10,907 nucleotides of DNA, from the NCBI GenBank assembly GCA_001799225.1, contig MGTA01000019.1, positions 4,190 through 15,096 on the forward strand, in the 5' to 3' direction. The position numbers and the translations under genes were made by a program. Positions 1 to 7,929 of the stretch are shown piece by piece; the stretch's first letter is position 1, and every line of letters starts with the position of its first letter. The notes under the pieces are model-generated. The model made no database searches and was not told the origin of the DNA. It saw only the letters and a list, made by a program, of their open reading frames with translations. The DNA comes from Deltaproteobacteria bacterium RIFOXYD12_FULL_50_9 (GTDB lineage: Bacteria; Desulfobacterota; Desulfobulbia; Desulfobulbales; CALZHT01).

Positions 1-1
1 T

Positions 2-3000
2 GACAGCCTGAACCACGCCGGTGTTCGTGATGCGGCTGGGCAGATTGCCGGACGCTTCAAGGTCATCCGTACCGAAATCGGTGCAGTCACAATGTCCCTC
101 CGTGAAATTTTGGTCGCCGAATTGGAAGAGCATCTTGAAAAGCTTGGCGTGGCATATGTTTTTCCTGAAGTTGGCACTATCACCAGCCACAAGCGGGCCT
201 TTGAAGATATGATGGAGAAGTTCGGCCAGGTGTACCCGGAGCACGGTTTGCTTCTGGTCGTTGATGAGCTTTTGGACTACCTGCGCACCCGTAAGGATCA
301 GGAACTGATTCTGGATCTCAACTTCCTCCGCGAGGTTGGTGAGGTCTGTAAAGACCTGCGGTTCCGTTTCATGGCCGGCGTTCAGGAAGCTATTTTTGAT
401 AGCCCACGTTTCGCCTTTGTCGCCGACAGCATCCGCCGAGTGAAGGACCGTTTCGAGCAGATTCTGATCGCCCGTAACGATGTCAAGTTTGTGGTGGCAG
501 AACGTCTGCTAAAGAAGACCGCCGAGCAGCAAGCCAAGATCCGTGAGTATCTAATGCCCTTCGCCAAGTTTTATGGCAACCTCAACGAACGGATGGACGA
601 ATTCGTCCGGCTCTTCCCAGTCCATCCCGATTACATCGACACCTTCGAACGGGTCACTGTAGTCGAGAAGCGCGAGGTGCTTAAAACCCTTTCCATGAGC
701 ATGAAGGGTATCCTCGGCAAGGAGGTGCCACAGAACGAGCCTGGCTTGATCACCTTCGACAGCTACTGGGCCACCCTCAAGCAGAACGCCTCTTTTCGCT
801 CCAATCCTGAGATTCGGCCTGTCATTGAATGCAGCCAGGTTTTGGAGTCACGTATTGAGAATGCCATCTCCCGGAAGCAATACAAACCAATGGCGTTGCG
901 CCTGATTCATGCTCTTTCCGTGCATCGTCTGACCACCGGCGATATCCACGCACCTATTGGGGCATCGGCAGAGGAGCTGCGTGATCGACTCTGTCTTTTT
1001 GATCCTATGGTCGCAGAACTTGGGAGTGACGAACCTGATAAGGATCTGCAAACCCATGTGGAAACAGTCCTGCGTGAGATTCACAAGACGGTCAGCGGCC
1101 AGTTTATCTCCTCTAACCCCGACAACCGGCAGTTCTATCTTGACCTCAAGAAAACCGACGATTTTGATGCGTTGATTGATCGAAAGGCTGAGACCTTGAG
1201 TGAATCTCAGCTCGACCGTTTTTACTACGAAGCACTGAAGCGGGTCATGGAGTGCCAGGATAGCACTTACGTTACAGGTTACAAAATATGGCAGTATGAA
1301 CTGATCTGGCAGGAACACAATGCAGCTCGTTCCGGCTACCTGTTTTTCGGCGCTCCCAATGAGCGTTCCACAGCCGTTCCGCAAAGGGATTTTTACCTTT
1401 ATTTTATCCAGCCGAACGATCCACCCCGCTTCAAAAACGACAAACAAAATGATGAAGTTTTTTTCTTCCTGAAAGGAAAAGACGAGGAGTTTCTGACTGC
1501 CCTCAAAAACTATGCAGCAGCCTTGGATCTTGCCGCCACCTCATCCGGACATGCCAAGGCCACTTATGAGGCCAAGGCCAACGGATTCCTTAAAAAATTA
1601 GTCCAATGGCTGCAGAAAAATATGACATCGGCCTTTGAGGTGACCTATCAAGGGCGTACCAAGTCAATGACTGACTGGGCTAAAGAGAAGGGTGGCAATA
1701 TCCGCTCGTTATCTGGAATCGCTGCTCACGAGACCATTAACTTCCGTGATCTGGTCAATACCATCGGTGGAATCTGTCTGGCATCAAACTTTGCCGATCA
1801 AGCCCCCGACTATCCCTTTTTCTCAATACTGATCACCAGCAGTAACCGCACCCAGGCTGCCCAAGCCGCCTTGCTGGCTATTGCCGGGCAGAAGCGCACA
1901 AATCAGGCCACAGCCGTACTTGATGCCTTGGAGCTACTTGACGGTGAAAAAATCGACCCTAATAAATCAAAATACACCAAGTTCATCCTTGATGCGCTTA
2001 ATGCCAAGGGCCATGGCCAAGTGGTGAATCGCAACGAGATCATCCAAGACGATCACGGGCTGGAATACATGAACCCCGGCGCCTTCCGGCTGGAGCCCGA
2101 GTGGTTGGTGGTCATTCTTGCCGCACAGGTCTTCTCAGGTGACATCGTGCTTTCCATCCCCGGTAAAAAGTTTGACGCCACTACGCTTCCGCTTCTTGCA
2201 GCCACCGGCATGGACGAATTGATCCGTTTTAAGCATTTGGAGCAGCCCAAGGATTGGAATCTCCCCGCAATAAAAGCACTGTTCGAGTTGCTCGGCTTGA
2301 CACCGGGCATGGCCCAACTTGTCACCCAGGGCAATGAGGAACCGGTGAAAATCCTGCAGCAAGAGATTGCCAAAGTGGTTAAGCGCATCGTCATGACGCA
2401 GCAGACCTTGCGTGAAGGTGTTTCCTTTTGGGGGCTGAATCTACTTACTGGCACAGACCTTGCCAGCCAAGCCAACGGCCTGGAAGAAGCAAAGACCTTT
2501 TTTGAATCGCTGCAGGCCTATTCATCTCCAGGAAAGTTGAAAAATTTCCGTTACACTATCCACGATGTGACAGCTCACGAGAAAGCCGTCAAATCATTGG
2601 ATGACCTGGAGCGTTTGCGCGAATTTGTTATGGCCCATAGTCCGGCTGCCTCCTGGCTCTCCACTGCCGAAGCAGTTCTGTCTGCCAATCATGACTGGGT
2701 GGATCGGATGAAGACCACCAAGCAAGACATCCTCGACGCGATCAAGCAAGCGAATGTGTCTGCGCTGGCGGATCAGTCCCAGAGCATCGGAACTAAGCTC
2801 CAGCAGCTCAAAAAAGATTTCATCATCGCCTACATCGGCCTGCACACTAAGGCCCGACTGGGAGTGAATGACGATAAACGTAAAGCTGCGCTGCTTAACG
2901 ACCAACGTTTGCAGACTTTAGTCAAACTGGCAGGTATTGACCTGATGCCTCGACAGCAACTTACTGATTTTCAGAACCGCCTGGCGGGACTGAGAAGTTG

Positions 3001-3490
3001 TTTTGCCTTGACCGAGAATAATCTCAATTCCAACCCAGTCTGTCCGCACTGCGGTTTTCGGCCATCGGTGGAAACAGGGATCACCGCAGGTGGCTCGCAG
3101 ATGATCGACCAGATGGACGCTCAACTCGACGCCATGGTGGCTGGCTGGACCTCAACCATTCTTGGTAATCTGGAAGATCCGATTACCAAAGCTAACATGA
3201 ATTTGCTCAAGAATGACGACCGGGAGCCATTGACTGCCTTCCTTAAATCGCGCGAACTGCCAATACCGCTTTCCAGTAATTTTGTCCATGCTTTGAAGGA
3301 GGTGCTTTCGGGCCTCGTGAAAGTTATTGTCAAAACGCAGGAACTGCAAAACGCCTTGCATGTCACCGATGGCCCAGCAACCCCTGAGGAGATCAAGAGA
3401 CGCTTTGCGGAGTACATTGATCAACTACCAGGGGGCAAGATCAGGCCAAGGTCCGGCTGGTACTGGAGTAATTGGAATGACCAAGGATGA
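2..3490 (+). CDS. DUF6079 family large P-loop ATPase, 5'-partial
   Basis: The frame is already open at the left window edge: about 30 in-frame codons precede the first internal ATG at 92, and they read as the same protein (GRFKVIRTEIGA), so that ATG is not the start. The protein matches my recollection of DUF6079, large ATPases found beside DNA methylases and helicases in BREX-like islands. A Walker B-type strand LLLVVDE lies at nt 248-268, followed by a highly conserved region (ILDLNFLREVGEVCKDLRF; FDSPRFAFVADSIRRVKDRF). The Walker A loop would lie upstream of the window. A lone CPHCGF knuckle sits near the C-terminus at nt 3041-3058; two cysteines alone do not make a full zinc site. No frameshift is seen over about 1,160 codons. 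By analogy with BrxC/PglY it probably drives a modification or interference complex in the cytoplasm, but its biochemistry is not established. It overlaps the next gene by 14 nt. Confidence 0.88.
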   Translation, partial: DSLNHAGVRDAAGQIAGRFKVIRTEIGAVTMSLREILVAELEEHLEKLGVAYVFPEVGTITSHKRAFEDMMEKFGQVYPEHGLLLVVDELLDYLRTRKDQELILDLNFLREVGEVCKDLRFRFMAGVQEAIFDSPRFAFVADSIRRVKDRFEQILIARNDVKFVVAERLLKKTAEQQAKIREYLMPFAKFYGNLNERMDEFVRLFPVHPDYIDTFERVTVVEKREVLKTLSMSMKGILGKEVPQNEPGLITFDSYWATLKQNASFRSNPEIRPVIECSQVLESRIENAISRKQYKPMALRLIHALSVHRLTTGDIHAPIGASAEELRDRLCLFDPMVAELGSDEPDKDLQTHVETVLREIHKTVSGQFISSNPDNRQFYLDLKKTDDFDALIDRKAETLSESQLDRFYYEALKRVMECQDSTYVTGYKIWQYELIWQEHNAARSGYLFFGAPNERSTAVPQRDFYLYFIQPNDPPRFKNDKQNDEVFFFLKGKDEEFLTALKNYAAALDLAATSSGHAKATYEAKANGFLKKLVQWLQKNMTSAFEVTYQGRTKSMTDWAKEKGGNIRSLSGIAAHETINFRDLVNTIGGICLASNFADQAPDYPFFSILITSSNRTQAAQAALLAIAGQKRTNQATAVLDALELLDGEKIDPNKSKYTKFILDALNAKGHGQVVNRNEIIQDDHGLEYMNPGAFRLEPEWLVVILAAQVFSGDIVLSIPGKKFDATTLPLLAATGMDELIRFKHLEQPKDWNLPAIKALFELLGLTPGMAQLVTQGNEEPVKILQQEIAKVVKRIVMTQQTLREGVSFWGLNLLTGTDLASQANGLEEAKTFFESLQAYSSPGKLKNFRYTIHDVTAHEKAVKSLDDLERLREFVMAHSPAASWLSTAEAVLSANHDWVDRMKTTKQDILDAIKQANVSALADQSQSIGTKLQQLKKDFIIAYIGLHTKARLGVNDDKRKAALLNDQRLQTLVKLAGIDLMPRQQLTDFQNRLAGLRSCFALTENNLNSNPVCPHCGFRPSVETGITAGGSQMIDQMDAQLDAMVAGWTSTILGNLEDPITKANMNLLKNDDREPLTAFLKSRELPIPLSSNFVHALKEVLSGLVKVIVKTQELQNALHVTDGPATPEEIKRRFAEYIDQLPGGKIRPRSGWYWSNWNDQG
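3465..3468 (+). promoter_or_regulatory. Shine-Dalgarno GGAG deciding the start of the AlbA_2 gene
   Basis: GGAG lies 8 nt before the ATG at 3477, inside the end of the DUF6079 gene. It supports 3477 rather than the longer in-frame start at 3327. The 50 extra residues from 3327 would be basic and low in homology, and would lie wholly within the upstream gene, while the AlbA_2 domain begins just after 3477. Confidence 0.6.
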
Positions 3491-5054
3491 ACTCATAGCC
3501 AGACTCAAGAATCCCGAGTGGCATGACCTTGAATGCAAAAGGTCACAGCATGGGGTTTCCGAAGATGCTTATCGGACGGTGTCGGCATTTGCCAATACCA
3601 CCGGCGGCGTCTTGGTGTTTGGTGTGAAGGACTCACACGGGCATCTGGAAATCGTCGGCGTTGCAGAGCCGGACAAGGTTCAAAATGATTTTCTCAGCAC
3701 ATTGCGGACAGGCGATAAGCTCAATCGTATAATCAACGTCACGGCTGAACGTTTCGATTACGAGGGCAAAACGTTGCTGGTCTTTCATATCCCTGAATCT
3801 CCGCGCAGCGAAAAACCCGTCTATCTCAGAGGTGATATTCGGCAGAGTTATATCAGACGCGGCGCCGGCGATGAGCAATGTACGCCGACCGAAATTGAAC
3901 GTTTTTTACGCGATGCTGCTGCTGAACGCTACGACAGCCTTACAGTAGAATATGATTTGAACAAATGTTTCGAACAACACTCTTTAGCCTGGTATCGAAG
4001 TCGGTATGAAAACCGCCCCAATAATAGATCGTATGCCGGTTTAGCGGATAGTGAGTTTCTTTTTCAACTCGGCCTGATTCGTGAGACTCCAGAGGGGCGA
4101 AAACCCACCCATGCAGCTATTCTGCTCTTGGGATCAGATGGATACCTGCGTGGCCTCATGCCTCGTCCTGTTGCCGACTGCCAACGCTTTGGGTTCAAGT
4201 TCGGCGAAAATCCACCCGGTGTTCGCTGGCTGGATCGGGTAGTCATGGAGTCCAATATCATCCAAACCTGGCTCGCCTTTCTTAATTGGTACATGAAGTT
4301 TTCATCTGTCCCGTTCCGCCTTGATCCGATGACCATGGAGCGGGACGATACGCCACCGGATTTTGTCGCCTTCCGTGAATCCTTTGTCAATGTGCTTTGT
4401 CATCAGGATTACCAGGACCACACCCGCAAGCCTGAAATCCGCCACTTTACTGATCGCACCATCTTCTGGAACCCTGGTGATGCCTTTGCTACCGGTGACC
4501 TTCTTGAACCAGGGCCGAAGAAAGTCCGTAATCCTAATATCGCAATTGCTTTCCGTCGGATCGGTTTCAGTGAAAACGCCGGTTGGGGCTTAAATGATGT
4601 CATCGCTAACTGGATGAAGCTGGGGCATGCCCGGCCCATCATTAATAACGAGAAAGCTGGCAAGAGTTTCGAGGTAACGCTTCTGGCGGAAGATGTTACT
4701 CCGGCAAGCAAGGCACAAGACACCCCTCATGTTACCCCACAAGTCACCCCTCAAGTCGAAGCACAGCCAGAGTCACAGCCAGAGTCACAGCCAGAGTCAC
4801 AGCCAGAGTCGTTGCAAAAACGTGTATTGCGGCTGCTTATAACTGGCCCCATGGGAAAAGCTGATATTTCCACGACACTTGGGCAGAAGGATGTGTCGGG
4901 TCAGCTCAATAAGGTCATTCGAAAGCTTTTGGGTGATTACTTCATCGGATATACTATCCCGGACAAACCGCAGAGCCGTTTGCAGAAATATAAATTGACC
5001 GAAAAGGGCCGTACACTTCTGGCTCAGACTGAACAGAATATGGAAGAGACATGA
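3477..5054 (+). CDS. AlbA_2 (Schlafen-like) / GHKL-like ATPase / winged-helix regulator
   Basis: This is a 525-residue protein. Residues 15-125 fit the AlbA_2 (divergent AAA_4/Schlafen-like) nucleic-acid-binding domain: WHDLECKR, then SAFANTTGGVLVFGVKD at about 36-52, and YIRRGAG later. Residues about 295-410 fit the HATPase_c_4 module usually attached to it: FRESFVNVLCHQDY (299-312), NPG (332-334), then NAGWGL (367-372) where relatives have RWGTG. A period-4 linker of TPxV and QPES units covers 416-445. Residues about 446-520 form a winged helix (LQKRVLRLLI, KLTEKGRTLL). Such proteins are usually called predicted transcriptional regulators, and whether the GHKL-like part hydrolyses ATP is unknown. 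The gene overlaps both neighbours (14 nt upstream; ATGA downstream), so it is probably coupled to the methylase operon and may regulate it. A nucleic-acid-sensing role in defence, as with Schlafen-like domains, is an alternative. Confidence 0.85.
   Translation: MTKDELIARLKNPEWHDLECKRSQHGVSEDAYRTVSAFANTTGGVLVFGVKDSHGHLEIVGVAEPDKVQNDFLSTLRTGDKLNRIINVTAERFDYEGKTLLVFHIPESPRSEKPVYLRGDIRQSYIRRGAGDEQCTPTEIERFLRDAAAERYDSLTVEYDLNKCFEQHSLAWYRSRYENRPNNRSYAGLADSEFLFQLGLIRETPEGRKPTHAAILLLGSDGYLRGLMPRPVADCQRFGFKFGENPPGVRWLDRVVMESNIIQTWLAFLNWYMKFSSVPFRLDPMTMERDDTPPDFVAFRESFVNVLCHQDYQDHTRKPEIRHFTDRTIFWNPGDAFATGDLLEPGPKKVRNPNIAIAFRRIGFSENAGWGLNDVIANWMKLGHARPIINNEKAGKSFEVTLLAEDVTPASKAQDTPHVTPQVTPQVEAQPESQPESQPESQPESLQKRVLRLLITGPMGKADISTTLGQKDVSGQLNKVIRKLLGDYFIGYTIPDKPQSRLQKYKLTEKGRTLLAQTEQNMEET
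4722..4757 (+). repeat. TPxV tandem repeat, 3 x 12 bp, coding
   Basis: Three in-frame 12-bp units encode TPHV, TPQV and TPQV (residues 416-427 of the AlbA_2 protein). The copies differ at synonymous sites (gtt/gtc, cca/cct), so this array is older or less homogenised than the adjacent QPES array. Linkers of this kind are common in AlbA_2 regulators between the ATPase-like domain and the winged helix. Confidence 0.85.
4764..4811 (+). repeat. QPES tandem repeat, 4 x 12 bp, coding
   Basis: Four copies of CAGCCAGAGTCA stand head to tail; the only difference is the last base (TCG in copy 4). They encode (QPES)x4, residues 430-445. The copies are near identical at the DNA level, which suggests recent expansion. 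Because the unit is a multiple of three, copy-number change lengthens or shortens the linker without breaking the frame. Confidence 0.95.
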
Positions 5055-7882
5055 GCCAGCTACAACCGCTTTTTGAAGATAGAAGTTCCGATAAGTCGTG
5101 CGGCCCGGCGACTTGCCTCGGCATGACCTTTGAGAATGATGAAGAGCGGCGTAAGCACTTTACCGAGAAACTGCGGGAAAAGCTTCAGGACCTTGAGTTC
5201 CGAAAGATTGATGGGTTCCCGATCGGCAGTGATGAGGACATCCTGAACTTGAGCGATCCTCCTTATTACACTGCCTGCCCGAATCCCTGGATTGCCGAGT
5301 TTATTGCCGAGTGGGAGGCGCAAAAACCTGCCCAGCCCGATGGCTATCAGTACCACCGAGAACCCTTTGCCGCCGATGTCAGCGAAGGCAAGAACGATCC
5401 AATCTACAACGCCCACTCCTACCACACCAAAGTGCCGCACAAGGCTATCATGCGCTATATCCTCCACTATACCGAGCCGGGGGATATTGTCTTTGACGGT
5501 TTCTGCGGGACTGGCATGACCGGCGTTGCAGCTCAGATGTGCGGCGACCGGGATGTTGTAATGTCACTTGGCTATCAGGTCAAACCCGATGGCGCCATCT
5601 TGCGTCAGGAGACCGATGAAGAGGGTAAGATCTTCTGGCAAGCGTTCTCAAAACTCGGCGCTCGCCGGGCCGTATTGAATGACCTTTCGCCCGCTGCCAC
5701 CTTTATTGCCTATAACTACAACACGCCTGTCGATGTTCAAGCTTTTGAAAGGGAAGCAAAACGCATTCTCAAAGAAGTAGAAGAGGAATGTGGCTGGATG
5801 TACGAGACCAAGCATTCCGATGGCCGGACTGGGAAAATTGATTACACAGTTTGGAGTGAGGTCTTCTCTTGTCCAGAATGCGCAAGTGAAATAGTTTTTC
5901 TTCAAGAAGCCTTGGATCGCGAAACCAAGCAAGTTCGAGAAACTTTCCCTTGCTCACATTGCCAGGCGGTTCTCAATAAAAAGCTATTAGATAGGCGAGA
6001 AGAATCTAAATTTGATAAGTCCACTAACAGACTTGTTAATAGAACTCGCAGAGAGCCCGCACTCATTTTTTACAGAATAGGGAAAGACCGTTATGAGAAA
6101 GTACCGGATCAGTTAGATTTTGATGTTCTGAAAAAGATTGAATTTATGAACACAACAGCCATTTTCCCAAATGACCGTATGATGCATGCTCCTGATGATC
6201 AAGAAGCATGGGGCGATAAATGGAGAGCAGGTACAGCGTCATTCACTCATGTTCACCATCTATACATTCCACGGGCAAAACAGACACTTTCAGTATTATG
6301 GACAAAGTTAGATTCTATTTCTGACTATAAAACAAGAGCTTTTGTAAGATTTTGTATTGAGCAATCTATTATGGGTATGTCTTTAATCGCCAGGTATGTG
6401 CCAAGTCATTTTTCTCAAGTCAATCAATATATGACTGGTGTCTATTATGTGGCTTCGCAACATGCTGAATGTAGCCCATGGTATATCCTGAATGGCAAGA
6501 TTAAACGATTGGTTAAGGCATTTGAAAACAAAAATGATTCTTTAAAGTGTGCAATGGGGACTGGGGGCTCGTCAAGGTTACTATTAGAAAGCAACTCTCT
6601 CGATTATATTTTTGTTGATCCACCCTTTGGAGACAATCTCGCGTATGGTGAGTTAAATTTTGTTTTGGAAGCTTTCCATAAAGTATTCACAAACATGTCT
6701 TCAGAAGCAATTGTAAGCAAATATCAAAATAAGGAAATTAGCACATATCATGATTTAATGAAGGCATGCTTTTTGGAGTTTCATAGAATATTGAAACCCG
6801 GTCGCTGGATGACCGTCGAGTTTTCAAATACCAAAGCAAGCATTTGGAACATCATCCAAAATGCAATGACAGATTCTGGATTCATTATCGCAAACGTGTC
6901 GGCACTGGATAAGAAACAGGGTAGTTTTAACGCTGTAACAAATACAACTTCCGTGAAACAAGACCTTGTCATCTCCGCCTACAAACCAAATGGTGGGTTT
7001 GAGGAACGTTTTCAGAAAGAAGCCGCCACAGAAGAAGGCGTGTGGGATTTTGTCCGCACCCATCTCAAGTATCTCCCAGTTATCAAACGACATGGCCTTA
7101 CTTTACAGGTCGTGGCGGAGCGCGACCCTCGTATCCTTTTTGACCAGATGGTCTCTTATTATGTTCGCAAGGGTTACCCTGTGCCGATGGGCAGTCAGGA
7201 ATTCCAAGATGGCCTGCGGCAACGCTTTTCGGAACGGGATGGCATGTTTTTCCTGCCGGAACAGGTTGTCGAATACGACAGCAAGAAGATGGCATCCGGC
7301 GAATTGGGCCAGGTGTCCCTGTTTGTTTCCGACGAGGCTTCAGCAATCCAGTGGCTGCGCCAACAGATCAAGGTAAAACCGCAAACCTTCCAGGACATCC
7401 ACCCGCTTTTTATCCAGGAACTGGGCGGCTGGAGCAAATCTGAAAAGGCTCTGGAACTTTCCACGCTCCTCGAACAGAATTTCCTGTGCTACGACGGTAA
7501 AGGTTTGGTGCCGGAACAAATCCACGCCTACCTCTCCACCAACTGGAAAGACCTGCGCAACCTGGCCAAGGATGATCCGACCCTCGTCAACAAGGCTCGT
7601 GACCGCTGGTACGTCCCCGATCCCAACAAAGCGGGCGACCTTGAAAAATTGCGCGAAAAAGCCCTGCTCAAAGAGTTCGAAGAGTACAAACAGGCCAAGA
7701 AGAAACTCAAAATTTTCCGCTTGGAGGCAGTCCGTGCCGGCTTCAAAAAGGCCTGGCAGGAACGCGACTACGCCAGTATCGTAACCGTGGCCGATAAAAT
7801 TCCAAACAATGTCCTCGAAGAAGACCCAAAGCTGCTTATGTGGTACGACCAAGCGGTTACAAGGATAGGGGCGAGGGATTAG
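5051..7882 (+). CDS. DNA amino-methyltransferase (DUF1156-like, defence-island type)
   Basis: This 943-residue protein starts at the ATG of an ATGA overlap with the upstream stop. Residues 66-80 (NLSDPPYYTACPNPW) and 101-131 form the conserved N-terminal block I associate with large methylases paired with DUF6079 ATPases. The SAM-binding motif I is FDGFCGTGMTG at 148-158; NDLSPAA at 210-216 follows as the motif II region. The catalytic motif IV is DYIFVDPPFGD at 518-528, so it should methylate an exocyclic amino group (N6-adenine or N4-cytosine) in DNA. Between them lies a long insert with CPEC (274-277) and CSHC (301-304), a likely zinc ribbon. LKPGRWMTVEFS at 581-592 is a later core strand. 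The C-terminal ~290 residues are helical and charged (KALLKEFEEYKQAKKKLK) and unassigned. Codons from about nt 5850 to 6975 are much more AT-rich than both flanks. The last codons (RIGARD) and stop lie in a G-rich repeat. No endonuclease domain is apparent. Confidence 0.88.
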   Translation: MSQLQPLFEDRSSDKSCGPATCLGMTFENDEERRKHFTEKLREKLQDLEFRKIDGFPIGSDEDILNLSDPPYYTACPNPWIAEFIAEWEAQKPAQPDGYQYHREPFAADVSEGKNDPIYNAHSYHTKVPHKAIMRYILHYTEPGDIVFDGFCGTGMTGVAAQMCGDRDVVMSLGYQVKPDGAILRQETDEEGKIFWQAFSKLGARRAVLNDLSPAATFIAYNYNTPVDVQAFEREAKRILKEVEEECGWMYETKHSDGRTGKIDYTVWSEVFSCPECASEIVFLQEALDRETKQVRETFPCSHCQAVLNKKLLDRREESKFDKSTNRLVNRTRREPALIFYRIGKDRYEKVPDQLDFDVLKKIEFMNTTAIFPNDRMMHAPDDQEAWGDKWRAGTASFTHVHHLYIPRAKQTLSVLWTKLDSISDYKTRAFVRFCIEQSIMGMSLIARYVPSHFSQVNQYMTGVYYVASQHAECSPWYILNGKIKRLVKAFENKNDSLKCAMGTGGSSRLLLESNSLDYIFVDPPFGDNLAYGELNFVLEAFHKVFTNMSSEAIVSKYQNKEISTYHDLMKACFLEFHRILKPGRWMTVEFSNTKASIWNIIQNAMTDSGFIIANVSALDKKQGSFNAVTNTTSVKQDLVISAYKPNGGFEERFQKEAATEEGVWDFVRTHLKYLPVIKRHGLTLQVVAERDPRILFDQMVSYYVRKGYPVPMGSQEFQDGLRQRFSERDGMFFLPEQVVEYDSKKMASGELGQVSLFVSDEASAIQWLRQQIKVKPQTFQDIHPLFIQELGGWSKSEKALELSTLLEQNFLCYDGKGLVPEQIHAYLSTNWKDLRNLAKDDPTLVNKARDRWYVPDPNKAGDLEKLREKALLKEFEEYKQAKKKLKIFRLEAVRAGFKKAWQERDYASIVTVADKIPNNVLEEDPKLLMWYDQAVTRIGARD
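7866..7878 (+). repeat. Left arm of 13-bp inverted repeat around the four-helix-bundle gene
   Basis: TAGGGGCGAGGGA is the exact reverse complement of 8304-8316. It encodes the last residues of the methylase and ends two bases before that gene's stop codon. A degenerate direct copy, AGGGGTGAGGGAT, lies at 7917-7929. Confidence 0.85.
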
Positions 7883-7903
7883 AGGCGAGGGGCGGGAAAA
7901 GCA

Positions 7904-7927
7904 GGGACTAGGGATTAGGGGTGAGGG
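7904..7927 (+). promoter_or_regulatory. Potential G-quadruplex over the ribosome-binding region of the four-helix-bundle gene
   Basis: Four G-tracts (7904-7906, 7911-7913, 7918-7921, 7925-7927) are separated by loops of 4, 4 and 3 nt, which satisfies the usual G3-N1-7 rule on the coding strand. Four further G-tracts lie just upstream, from 7868 to 7896. The last tract abuts the ATG at 7928, so folding in the mRNA would hide the only purine-rich ribosome-binding sequence. Folding and regulation are inferred. Confidence 0.5.
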
Positions 7928-7929
7928 AT
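7917..7929 (+). repeat. Direct copy of the flanking repeat, overlapping the start codon
   Basis: AGGGGTGAGGGAT matches AGGGGCGAGGGAT at 7867-7879 with one substitution. It supplies both the purine-rich leader and the first two bases of the ATG at 7928. The spacing between the copies is 50 bp, filled with related G-rich sequence (GAGGCGAGGGGCGGG and GGGACTAGGGATT). Confidence 0.75.

Noticed and set aside
848..1447. 199-codon open frame on the minus strand inside the DUF6079 gene
   Set aside because: It lies wholly antisense to a strongly conserved coding frame, resembles no known family, and has no sign of its own ribosome site.
3327..3476. Upstream in-frame start for the AlbA_2 regulator
   Set aside because: It would add 50 residues encoded inside the DUF6079 gene with no AlbA_2 homology. 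ATG 3477 has a GGAG at proper spacing and sits directly before the domain.
4722..4811. Possible CRISPR-like array
   Set aside because: Units are 12 bp, contiguous and in-frame coding with no spacers; this is a protein linker repeat.
7883..7927. Rho-independent terminator after the methylase
   Set aside because: The gap is G-rich on one strand with no complementary C-rich stem nearby and no T-run; the C-rich partner is over 350 bp away.
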